Source: Flavobacteriales bacterium (GTDB lineage Bacteria > Bacteroidota > Bacteroidia > Flavobacteriales_D > Cryomorphaceae). From it: a stretch of DNA of 33,969 nt. Under the pieces are notes generated by a model that saw only the letters and a program-made list of their open reading frames with translations, was not told the origin of the DNA and did not search any database. The DNA lies in NCBI GenBank assembly GCA_022448105.1, contig JAKVAV010000011.1:83337-117305 (forward strand), in the 5' to 3' direction. This document shows positions 1-7,512 of this stretch, in pieces (position 1 is the first letter of the stretch; each line of letters starts with the position of its first letter). A program made the translations under genes and the position numbers.

Positions 1-1694
1 TGGTCGATACACTTGAAGACCATGAACAAAACATCATAACCGGAACTCTTGGAATTAGGGATAAGGAAAAATACGAACTCGCCTACTCTTTGGATAGATT
101 TGATGCCGGAAGTAATTATGTGGGAATCAAAAACAATCTCGATGCATCGCTCTCTTTAAGTGGGTTGAGGGGCTGGTTTATTGGAAGTGTGCTCGAAACT
201 GATGGCGCCATTGAATCTAAGTTTACAAGACACAAATCTTTGCTGGAAAAAGACTTGTGGCTTACCAAGATTGGCTTCACAGACGAGAGAGAGGACAACG
301 TTCGTCTTTCTCCTGGCAGTGACACTCTTTCAAATTCTGCATATAAGTTTTACGATTGGCAATTCTATTTGTCTAATCTTGATACATCATCAGTTGGGTA
401 CAAAATCTTCTACCGCGAGCGCACAGATTTTTCAGCGGGAATTAATGATTTCTCTGAGAGCACTCACGCTAGTCATTATGGTGCCGAATTATCACTTCTT
501 CAAAATCCGCGAAACACCTTTCGAACAACTATATCAAACAGGATTTTAGAAATTATAGACGAAGAATCAACGGAACAAGAGCCAGAAGAAACGCTCCTAA
601 TGCGATTGGAATATGGGGGTAGATTTTGGAAAAACACCATCACTGCCAACACCTTTTACGAAATTGGCTCAGGTTTAGAGCGGAGACAAGAATTCATATA
701 CATACTTGATCCAACCGGACAAGGACCATTTACGTGGATCGATTACAATGACAATGGAATCAAAGAACTTAACGAATTCGAAACAGCTCGTCCTGAAGAT
801 GGGGAGAGATATCTTAGGGTATTTACACCCACCGATGACTACGAAAGAGCGTTTTCAAATCAATTCTCTCAAAGCTTGAATATCAACCCTGCTGGAATAT
901 GGATAAAAGAACAAGGGATAAAGAGAATCATTGCACGTTTCAGTAATCAAACTGCCTTTCGAATTCAACGTAAAACCAGACAAGAAGAGGAGGCAGAGCG
1001 TTTTAACCCCTTTGCTAATCCAAAAGCTGAAATAAATCTAATCTCGCAATCCTCCAGTATTCGAAATACCTTTTTCTTCAACAGAGCAAGCTCAAAGTTC
1101 GGGGTGGACTATACCTTCAGTGAGCAGGCGAGCAAAACACCTCTGACTACAGGGTTTGAAGAGCGAGACAATTCTGCCCATGTGATCAGGTTGCGATACA
1201 ACTTAACTTCGAAGTATGGGGCTATTCTAGAACAAGAATTTGGGGCCCGTCAAAGCGCCTCTAACATTCTGGAAGGACGAAACTACACCATAGAATACCT
1301 TTCTCTAAAACCGACACTCTCTTACCAACCAAGCACCGAATTTAGGCTGAACTTTACCGGCCAATTTACAAACAAGGAAAATGCTCGAGATCTGGGTGGA
1401 GAGAAAGCAGATATCGTCGATTTTGGTGCAGACGCTCGTCTAAGTCAAATCGAAAAAGGAACGTATTTTGCGCAGATCAATTATATAACCATCAGCTATA
1501 ATGGCCAGGCAAACAATAGCCTTTCCTACGAAATGCTGGATGGATTGCAGAATGGGGAAAATATAACGTGGGGAGCAGGGGTACAGCGTCAGCTGGGAAG
1601 AAACTTACAGCTGAGCTTAACCTATAACGGAAGAAAATCAGAAGAGTCGCGAGCCGTACACACGGGCAATGTTCAGGTAAGAGCTTTCTTCTAA
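1..1694 (+). CDS. C-terminal part of a large outer-membrane/cell-surface protein (5' truncated)
   Basis: The frame is open from the left edge (first whole codon at base 3) to TAA at 1692-1694, so the true start lies outside the window; the first in-frame start-like codon (TTG at 90) is not a convincing start. About 563 residues are visible. They are rich in alternating polar/aromatic strands (for example NTFRTTISNRILEI, FRLNFTGQFTNKENA, LQLSLTYNGRKSEE), which suggests an outer-membrane beta-barrel or extended beta protein, and it ends in an aromatic-rich strand (VQVRAFF), as many barrels do. A DYNDNGIKELNEFE segment near residue 230 resembles a calcium-binding Dx[DN]xDG loop and is common in large Bacteroidota surface proteins. 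I do not recognise a specific function. It abuts the next gene tail to tail with no spacing. Being coding is well supported; the barrel assignment is inference. Confidence 0.75.
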   Translation, partial: VDTLEDHEQNIITGTLGIRDKEKYELAYSLDRFDAGSNYVGIKNNLDASLSLSGLRGWFIGSVLETDGAIESKFTRHKSLLEKDLWLTKIGFTDEREDNVRLSPGSDTLSNSAYKFYDWQFYLSNLDTSSVGYKIFYRERTDFSAGINDFSESTHASHYGAELSLLQNPRNTFRTTISNRILEIIDEESTEQEPEETLLMRLEYGGRFWKNTITANTFYEIGSGLERRQEFIYILDPTGQGPFTWIDYNDNGIKELNEFETARPEDGERYLRVFTPTDDYERAFSNQFSQSLNINPAGIWIKEQGIKRIIARFSNQTAFRIQRKTRQEEEAERFNPFANPKAEINLISQSSSIRNTFFFNRASSKFGVDYTFSEQASKTPLTTGFEERDNSAHVIRLRYNLTSKYGAILEQEFGARQSASNILEGRNYTIEYLSLKPTLSYQPSTEFRLNFTGQFTNKENARDLGGEKADIVDFGADARLSQIEKGTYFAQINYITISYNGQANNSLSYEMLDGLQNGENITWGAGVQRQLGRNLQLSLTYNGRKSEESRAVHTGNVQVRAFF

Positions 1695-2606
1695 TTATTT
1701 GAGATCAAAATCGGTTTTTCCGATCAGTGCTCCGCCCTCGTACATCTCTACAATATAATTTCCTTCGGAGACTTCCAGATCCTCGGGGATATTGAAAAAT
1801 ACGCAAACGTCGGTTGACGCATTTTTATAGTCGAAGGAGCGTTTAACACTATACTTCCCGCTCACCCCATTAAAATTAAACTGCTGGTTCCCATTTGCTT
1901 CAGACTGCAAAACAATTCCATTTTGGGAAATGATACGAAGGTATATTTCCTTTTTTCCAGATTGAGCTATTCTATTTTCTCCAATCTTAGCGCAGGTTCT
2001 GATTATTTCAGTCTTGTTGGCTCGGTTTGTTTCTTTTTGAGTGCCATTACTTCTAATCCTCAATCCTACCGCAGAAATTTCGAGGGTTTGAAGAATTGAC
2101 CCTGTAGCGACTATGCTCTCCAAATTTTGCTTGGAACTTTCAAGTTCTTGGGTTTTCACTTTCGCGTCAGTGAGCTCATTAGCTAAATACTCGTTGTCGC
2201 GAATGAGATCTTGGTTTAACGTATTGAGAGAGTCAATGGTCACCAAATACCCCTTCATGATGTCTCGCAATGTGGTCGCCTCTTTCTTAAGCTTGGAAAT
2301 GATATAGGCATCGTCCTTATGCTTTTCGATTTCTTTCAGCATCTCTCTTATCTGCTCTTGCTGTGCCGTGATTTCTGCACTTAGCTGTTCGTTTGCTACG
2401 GTTACCGTATCGTATTGAATCAACATGTCTTGCAAATCCGTCTGTAACTGAAGTTTTTCTACCTCTAGACCAGAGATTGACCCCGTTTGTTCCTCCACTG
2501 TCTGTGACTGAACAATAACTAGAATTCCCAATATAATTGTAGTAAGGCCGAGAGCAATAACTGCAATCAACAATTTTTTACTTCCGGAATTTGAGTTTTC
2601 AGACAT
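1695..2606 (-). CDS. Membrane-anchored coiled-coil protein of unknown function
   Basis: The 303-residue protein has a short polar N-terminus and one hydrophobic segment at about residues 10-33 (LLIAVIALGLTTIILGILVIV). A long heptad-rich coiled coil follows (about 35-165, rich in E, Q, L and K), then a beta-rich C-terminal domain (about 168-303). The layout fits a single-pass inner-membrane protein with a periplasmic coiled coil and globular head. The C-terminal part (KEIYLRI, CVFFNIPEDL, GNYIVEMYEGG) looks like a conserved Bacteroidota domain seen in hypothetical proteins; I know no biochemical role. The ATG at 2606 gives a clean N-terminus just before the membrane segment. The gene is divergent from the ComF-type gene, with 71 bases between the two starts, and convergent with the upstream surface-protein gene (stop codons adjacent). 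Confidence 0.8.
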   Translation of the reverse strand: MSENSNSGSKKLLIAVIALGLTTIILGILVIVQSQTVEEQTGSISGLEVEKLQLQTDLQDMLIQYDTVTVANEQLSAEITAQQEQIREMLKEIEKHKDDAYIISKLKKEATTLRDIMKGYLVTIDSLNTLNQDLIRDNEYLANELTDAKVKTQELESSKQNLESIVATGSILQTLEISAVGLRIRSNGTQKETNRANKTEIIRTCAKIGENRIAQSGKKEIYLRIISQNGIVLQSEANGNQQFNFNGVSGKYSVKRSFDYKNASTDVCVFFNIPEDLEVSEGNYIVEMYEGGALIGKTDFDLK

Positions 2607-2677
2607 CGCTAAGATTCTTTATGTTTTCAGAGTATAGTGTCGTTTTCCTTATATTACCTGTGCTAACCGAGAAAACG

Positions 2678-3385
2678 ATGAATCAGGCAAAACAAAAGTA
2701 CACTTTTGGATGGTTGAATGACCTTGCCAAACTCTTATTTCCAAATACATGCGTAGGGTGTTCTCAACCACTCAACGCAGGAGAAGACTCTATTTGTATA
2801 GATTGTCTAATAAAACTTCCTCGCACCAACTATCATCGACTAAAAAAAAACCCTGTTTCTGACAAATTCAGGGGGAGACTTCGAATAAGCGATGCTTCAT
2901 CATTCCTTTATTTTGCCCGTGGCAGCTCGGTGCGCAGCTTGATTCATCAACTGAAATACAATGGACGGCAGGACATTGGACTGAGGCTTGGGGCTTTATA
3001 CGCAAGAGACTTGATAAGTGATGGATATGATCGGCCCGATATCATCATTCCCCTTCCCCTGCATCATTCTAAGCAAAAACTGAGGGGCTATAATCAGTGC
3101 GTGCCAATTGTAGAGGGGCTAAACAAATATTTTCAGACTGAAATGGGAAAAGCTACCATAAAACGCGTTTCAAACAACCCAACTCAAACGCGAAAAGGTA
3201 GGTTTCAAAGGTGGGAGAATGTGGAGAAGATATTTCAAATTGCGGAGCCGAGTAAAATTATTGGTAAACATGTCTTACTGATTGATGACGTTATCACAAC
3301 TGGCTCCACCCTGGAGGCCTGCGGGCGCATAGTTTTGGAAGCAGGTGCTTCTCGCCTAAGTGTGCTCACTATTGCAACCGCGTAA
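2678..3385 (+). CDS. comF: ComF family phosphoribosyltransferase-like protein
   Basis: This 235-residue protein has the two-part ComF layout. An N-terminal zinc-ribbon has C25-x2-C28 and C40-x2-C43 after the typical LLFP motif, and a type I phosphoribosyltransferase domain carries the PRPP loop VLLIDDVITTGSTL at about residues 199-212. Other family signatures are LKYNGRQDIG (about 92-101), PLPLHHSKQKLRGYNQ (about 125-140) and TRKGRFQRWENV (about 171-182). Family members take part in DNA uptake and natural transformation; the exact reaction is unknown. I chose the ATG at 2678 because the protein begins shortly before LLFPNTCVGC; a longer frame starting at 2591 or 2621 would add a non-conserved hydrophobic extension and overlap the divergent gene's start region. 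The gene stands alone on this strand, 51 bases before the next start. Confidence 0.9.
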   Translation: MNQAKQKYTFGWLNDLAKLLFPNTCVGCSQPLNAGEDSICIDCLIKLPRTNYHRLKKNPVSDKFRGRLRISDASSFLYFARGSSVRSLIHQLKYNGRQDIGLRLGALYARDLISDGYDRPDIIIPLPLHHSKQKLRGYNQCVPIVEGLNKYFQTEMGKATIKRVSNNPTQTRKGRFQRWENVEKIFQIAEPSKIIGKHVLLIDDVITTGSTLEACGRIVLEAGASRLSVLTIATA

Positions 3386-3404
3386 CAGAAAACCACGGAT
3401 TAAT

Positions 3405-3432
3405 TTGTCGGTTCTATTTTGGGCTATCTTTG
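3405..3432 (+). promoter_or_regulatory. Bacteroidota-type promoter for the sulfoxide reductase gene
   Basis: TTG at 3405-3407 (the last three bases of a TTTG), a 17-base spacer, then TATCTTTG at 3425-3432, an exact TAnnTTTG match. The -7 box ends only 4 bases before the ATG at 3437, so transcription should start at or within a base or two of the start codon (see findings). Confidence 0.6.
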
Positions 3433-3436
3433 TACC

Positions 3437-3886
3437 ATGGTTCGAGACTACAAAACAGCTATTTCTCACATAACAGGAGTTACCGCTAACGAATGTGATC
3501 TTATTGCCAACCTCAGCAATATTTCTGCGATCCTCAAAGAATTAGATGGTTTCTTCTGGGTTGGTTTTTATCTTGTAAAAGGTGATGAACTAGTTGTTGG
3601 CCCATTTCAAGGCCCCGTAGCTTGCTCGAGAATCGCACGAGGAAAGGGTGTGTGCGGCATTTCTTGGGAAGAAAAAAGAGCCATTGTTGTTGAAAATGTT
3701 CACGAATTCCCTGGACACATCGCATGCAGCCCAGAGTCGCAGTCAGAAATTGTAATCCCAATTTTTGATGAGAATGAAAACGTGGCAATGGTTTTGGACG
3801 TAGATAGCAGAAAGCTGAATGAATTTGACGCAGGAGATCAAAAAGCACTCGAAGAAGTAGGTGAAATAATTACAAAATTAATTTGA
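3437..3886 (+). CDS. msrC: Free methionine-(R)-sulfoxide reductase (GAF domain, fRMsr)
   Basis: The enzyme reduces free L-methionine-(R)-sulfoxide to methionine in the cytoplasm, using thioredoxin-type recycling. The 149-residue protein is a single GAF domain of the expected length. All three cysteines of the family are present in their usual contexts: C63 (GPVACSRI), C73 (GKGVCG) and C97 (FPGHIACSPESQSEIVIP). In the E. coli enzyme (YebR/MsrC) these correspond to the resolving and catalytic cysteines. GFFWVGFYL near residue 39 and VLDVDS in the C-terminal part are also typical. I chose the ATG at 3437; a frame extension upstream to 3419 is not conserved. The stop codon overlaps the TTG start of the downstream lipoprotein gene (TTGA), which suggests translational coupling. 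A strong promoter lies directly upstream. Confidence 0.93.
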   Translation: MVRDYKTAISHITGVTANECDLIANLSNISAILKELDGFFWVGFYLVKGDELVVGPFQGPVACSRIARGKGVCGISWEEKRAIVVENVHEFPGHIACSPESQSEIVIPIFDENENVAMVLDVDSRKLNEFDAGDQKALEEVGEIITKLI

Positions 3887-5541
3887 ACTCGTTTAGATTT
3901 TTTTTCATCATCGCCATTCTGAGCTCTCTAGGTTGCGCAAAACAAAGCACCTTAAGCGGTGGCGAAAAAGACCGCACTCCGCCTCAAGCTCTTAGCTACA
4001 CACCAACTAATCTTTCAACAAATTTTTCAGAGAATCGCTTCGAGATTGAATTTGATGAATTCGTCCAAGTTAAAAACCTTACGGAGCAACTAATTGTGTC
4101 TCCCTTTCTGGAAGAACCCCCAGAATATTCATTGAAAGGGAAAACCTTAATTGTTGAATGGGTAGATACATTGATCCCAAACGCAACGTACCAATTCAAT
4201 TTTGGCTCGTCTGTGGTAGACCTCAACGAAGCAAACCCAAACCCAGATCTACTCTATGTGTTTTCCACAGGAGATTTGATCGATTCACTTACGCTGTCTG
4301 GAAGTGTTTTAACCGCGAAAGATAACCTCCCGTTAGTTGCGGCGTCTGTGATGCTCTACCGAAAAGATCAAGACAGCCTTCCGCTGACGACTCCCCCCGA
4401 TTTTTTCGCACTTACCGACGAGCAAGGCCATTACAAAATAACCTATCTTCCGGAGGGTGAGTTTAAAATGTTTGTCCTACACGAGGAGTCTCCAAATTAC
4501 AACTACAATGGGCCGCCAGAAATAATCGGCTTCCCAGGCGAAATAGTTTATTCTGAGTTAGACGATTCAGCGAAAGTCCAAATAAACATAGCAGCTTTCA
4601 TTGAAAGCGATACCACACAGTACATATCTGCAACTGAAAAGAAAGACTATGGGTTTTACCAAGCCGTTTTTAATCTCCCGACCGATCGCCCAGAGATCAC
4701 ATTTAAGGAGGTAGAGTCGGACATTGTTCTGCCTGCCCTGAACCTGCTTAGCCCTACCCGAGACACTCTTACTTCTTGGGTTCCTCTTTATCTTAGAAAA
4801 GATCCTATCGAAGAAATAGAAGTCGTTATCCAAGACGGTGAGCTAGTTCAAGATACTTCTTTTTGGTATCCTGAGATTGACCCAAAATATCGGCAAAAAC
4901 CCGAACTAAAGCTAACCTCAAACCTAGAACAGAAGAGGCTGGATCGCTTTGACGAGATTAAAATTAATCTTAGCAACCCATTAGAAGAACTTGACACGGC
5001 GCTTGTGATAATACTGGAAGATAGTGTCGAAATTGCTCCTCTCTTCTTCAAAAAATCTCTAAGTGGCCTGCATTTCTTTATCCACATAGAGAAACAACAA
5101 GAATCCATTTACGAAGTAATTTTGAACGAAGGAGCCGTCAAGGACCTATACGGACTCTTTAACGATAGCACCTATTTCAAATTTAGTTTGCAAGACGACG
5201 ATTATTATGGAAATTTGACCGTTTCCATAAACGATAGCCTAATTAAAGATCAGCCAAATCCTATTTATAATTTTACCGATAGTAACGGAAAAACGCTTGT
5301 GAGCGAATCCATTGACGGTCGCGAGGAATTGCTCTTTGAAAAACTCAAACCCGGTAAATATGGTTTACATCTGGTTTTTGATGAAAATGGCAATGGAATA
5401 TGGGACACCGGAAGCTACCGCCTGAAGGTTCAACCAGAGAAGCAAATTTTCTACAATGAAGAAATCGAGATTAGGTCTAATTGGGACCTTGAGATAAATT
5501 GGACTCCAACGCCTATTCCCTATGGAATAATTTCAAACTGA
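3883..5541 (+). CDS. Ig-like domain lipoprotein (SbsA Ig-like/Big_5 type)
   Basis: The protein has 552 residues. The N-terminus is a lipoprotein signal peptide: FRFFFIIAILSSL followed by the lipobox SLGC with C18 as lipidation site, then a polar stretch (AKQSTLSGGEKDRTPP). Residues about 33-127 read as an SbsA-type Ig-like domain (IEFDEFVQV, YQFNFGSSVVDLNE, YVFSTGD). A carboxypeptidase-regulatory-like beta sandwich follows at about 130-215 (LTLSGSVLTAKDNLPLVAASVMLY, GHYKITYLPEGEFKM). The C-terminus has a matching beta module with FDENGNGIWDTG, a calcium-loop-like motif. The start must be TTG at 3883, since no ATG or GTG precedes the signal peptide and the lipobox fixes the N-terminus. It overlaps the fRMsr stop by 4 bases. 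The last 22 bases overlap the convergent omega-amidase gene. It is probably anchored in the outer membrane; function unknown. Confidence 0.85.
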   Translation: MNSFRFFFIIAILSSLGCAKQSTLSGGEKDRTPPQALSYTPTNLSTNFSENRFEIEFDEFVQVKNLTEQLIVSPFLEEPPEYSLKGKTLIVEWVDTLIPNATYQFNFGSSVVDLNEANPNPDLLYVFSTGDLIDSLTLSGSVLTAKDNLPLVAASVMLYRKDQDSLPLTTPPDFFALTDEQGHYKITYLPEGEFKMFVLHEESPNYNYNGPPEIIGFPGEIVYSELDDSAKVQINIAAFIESDTTQYISATEKKDYGFYQAVFNLPTDRPEITFKEVESDIVLPALNLLSPTRDTLTSWVPLYLRKDPIEEIEVVIQDGELVQDTSFWYPEIDPKYRQKPELKLTSNLEQKRLDRFDEIKINLSNPLEELDTALVIILEDSVEIAPLFFKKSLSGLHFFIHIEKQQESIYEVILNEGAVKDLYGLFNDSTYFKFSLQDDDYYGNLTVSINDSLIKDQPNPIYNFTDSNGKTLVSESIDGREELLFEKLKPGKYGLHLVFDENGNGIWDTGSYRLKVQPEKQIFYNEEIEIRSNWDLEINWTPTPIPYGIISN

Positions 5542-6305
5542 TCAGCATCTAACCCAACGGGAAACGCTTTTCTGAATGCTCTTAGTTCCTCAAGATCAAT
5601 AGAGGCTATAATCCACCCTTCTTCCTCATTCTCAGGGGTAGTAATTGCATTACCCTTGGGGCCGATGACAACGGAATGTCCCGAATAAGGCACCTCATTT
5701 CCATCTTTTCCTATTCGATTCACGCCAATCACGTAGCATTGGTTCTCAATGGCCCTCGCCAGAAGTAGTTTGTCCCAAGCGTCTACTCTCATTGATGGCC
5801 AATTTGCCACGTAAATCTGTAGATCTACATCATTTGATCTTGACCAAACAGGAAAACGCAGATCATAGCAAATTCTTGGCATTATTTTCCAGCCCTTAAA
5901 GTCTATTCGCTGATCTTCTTCCCCTTGAGTATACACTTTGTTTTCCTGAGCCATCCGGAAAAGGTGCCGTTTATCATATTGATGCTCAAAATCCCCGTCA
6001 CTAATCCAGAAGAACCGATTAAAATAACGATCCGCTTCGGTGGCTGCAAAACTCCCGCAAATAGCTAGCCCTTTATCCTCTGAAAACTGTCTGATCAGAG
6101 TCATAGTTCTCCCAGAATTTTCTTCTGCTACTTTCTGCGGACTCATGGTAAAACCTGTCGAAAACATCTCTGGTAAAACCACCAAGTCTACATCAGCCGG
6201 TAAGTGGGAGAGATTTCTACCTGCCATTTGAAGGTTATACTCGACGTCTTCCCAAGCCAATTCAGTTTGCAATAGGGCCACCTTCAATGTGGTCCTGACA
6301 CTCAT
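5520..6305 (-). CDS. Omega-amidase of the nitrilase superfamily (YafV/Nit2 type)
   Basis: This 261-residue carbon-nitrogen hydrolase shows the complete catalytic triad: E46 (VVLPEMFSTGF), K112 (YDKRHLFRM) and C146 (PRICYDLRFP). These contexts match the omega-amidase subgroup (Nit2, YafV, MtnU), which hydrolyses alpha-ketoglutaramate and alpha-ketosuccinamate to 2-oxoglutarate or oxaloacetate plus ammonia. Its start overlaps the stop of the upstream aminotransferase by four bases (ATGA), so the two are translationally coupled. The pairing supports a glutamine transaminase/omega-amidase pathway: the transaminase makes ketoglutaramate and this enzyme removes it, pulling the reaction forward. Family membership and active site are seen directly; the exact substrate is inferred from the subgroup and neighbour. 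The 3' end overlaps the Ig-like lipoprotein gene by 22 bases. Confidence 0.92.
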   Translation of the reverse strand: MSVRTTLKVALLQTELAWEDVEYNLQMAGRNLSHLPADVDLVVLPEMFSTGFTMSPQKVAEENSGRTMTLIRQFSEDKGLAICGSFAATEADRYFNRFFWISDGDFEHQYDKRHLFRMAQENKVYTQGEEDQRIDFKGWKIMPRICYDLRFPVWSRSNDVDLQIYVANWPSMRVDAWDKLLLARAIENQCYVIGVNRIGKDGNEVPYSGHSVVIGPKGNAITTPENEEEGWIIASIDLEELRAFRKAFPVGLDADQFEIIP

Positions 6306-7456
6306 AATTCTCTGAGTATTTCTCCCGCCTTGCTAAGTGTTTCATCTGATTTGGCAAAACAGAATCTCAGGCAACTTTGCTCCAAGGGCTTGTGATAGAA
6401 CACAGACACAGGGATAGATGCTACGCCAAACTCTTTCGTAAGTTTTTCGGCAAATTTCACCTCGTCGAGATTACTGATCGCAGAGTAATCCAATAATTGG
6501 AAGTAGCTTCCTTCAGTGGGTTGAAACCTAAATCTTGAGCCTTCAAGCTGAGCCAAAAAGGTATCTCTTTTCTTCTCGTACATCTTTGCGATGCCATTGT
6601 ACCGCGATGGCTCTTCAAGATACTTGGCAATCGCTAACTGCATGGGGGCATTAACGCAAAAAACCAAATATTGATGCACCTTTCTGAACTCCTCCATGAG
6701 GTTTTCCGGTGCCATGATATAGCCAAGTTTCCATCCAGTAACATGGAAAGTCTTACCGAAACTTGCGACTATCAGGGATCGCTTTGCCAAATCAGGAAAT
6801 TTTGATGCACTCCAATGCTTCCTCCCGTCAAAAACAATGTGCTCATAGACCTCGTCACTAAGCACTAGGGCGTCGCTGTTCGTAGCAAGCCTCTCCAATT
6901 CTCTCATATCATCTTCAGACCATACAGCACCAGACGGATTATGTGGTGAATTGATAATTATCAGCCTCGTTTTTCGAGTAACTACTTTCTTGACATCATT
7001 CCAGTCAACCTTAAATTCGGGCCCTCTCAGTTGGACGTATACAGGTTTTCCCCCGTTGAGAATAATTGGCGAAACATAACAGTCATAAGCTGGAGTAAAA
7101 ACAATCACTTCGTCTTCTTCCTTTACGAGTGCTGTTATCGCTGTAAATATTGCTTGAGTTGCCCCTGCTGTGACGGTGATCTCCCTTTCTGGATTGTAGG
7201 ACACTCCATGAAGGCGCTTGGTCTTATTGGCAATAGCCTCTCTGAGCGTCATTACTCCTGCTAGGGGAGCGTATTGATTATTCCCACTCCGCATCTCCTG
7301 AGATACCAAATCAATGAGAACGGGGTCGACCTCAAAGTCAGGAAACCCCTGAGATAGATTTATCGCTCCATGATCATGGGCCATCTTACTCATGATGGTA
7401 AAGATGGTCGTACCAACCTTTGGCAATTTCGTTGAAATATCGACTGGCGATCGCAT
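6302..7456 (-). CDS. PLP-dependent aminotransferase, methionine/glutamine transaminase (YbdL/KAT-like)
   Basis: A fold-type I class I/II aminotransferase of 384 residues. K235 in SFGKTFHVTGWKLGY is the PLP Schiff-base lysine. N173 (NSPHNPSG), D201 and Y204 (LSDEVYEH) contact the cofactor, and the arginine in SCLRFCFAK near the C-terminus should bind the substrate carboxylate. INLSQGFPDFEVD at the N-terminus and GKTFHVTGWK are characteristic of kynurenine/glutamine transaminase K-like enzymes, including E. coli YbdL, which prefers methionine, glutamine, histidine and aromatic residues. Coupling to an omega-amidase gene points to glutamine as amino donor, most likely for re-amination of ketomethiobutyrate in methionine salvage. 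No other salvage genes are in the window. A promoter at 7480-7512 overlaps the end of the upstream large gene, so the pair can be transcribed independently. Confidence 0.92.
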   Translation of the reverse strand: MRSPVDISTKLPKVGTTIFTIMSKMAHDHGAINLSQGFPDFEVDPVLIDLVSQEMRSGNNQYAPLAGVMTLREAIANKTKRLHGVSYNPEREITVTAGATQAIFTAITALVKEEDEVIVFTPAYDCYVSPIILNGGKPVYVQLRGPEFKVDWNDVKKVVTRKTRLIIINSPHNPSGAVWSEDDMRELERLATNSDALVLSDEVYEHIVFDGRKHWSASKFPDLAKRSLIVASFGKTFHVTGWKLGYIMAPENLMEEFRKVHQYLVFCVNAPMQLAIAKYLEEPSRYNGIAKMYEKKRDTFLAQLEGSRFRFQPTEGSYFQLLDYSAISNLDEVKFAEKLTKEFGVASIPVSVFYHKPLEQSCLRFCFAKSDETLSKAGEILREL

Positions 7457-7479
7457 TGGCTATGCTTATCTTAGGTGGG

Positions 7480-7512
7480 CAAAATTAGCATTCCAAACCA
7501 ATTAGTTGGCAA
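7480..7512 (-). promoter_or_regulatory. Bacteroidota-type promoter for the aminotransferase/omega-amidase operon
   Basis: Read on the minus strand: TTG (7512-7510), a 22-base spacer, then TAATTTTG (7487-7480), an exact TAnnTTTG match. It ends 23 bases before the ATG at 7456. The TTG part lies inside the last codons of the upstream large secreted-protein gene. Confidence 0.55.
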
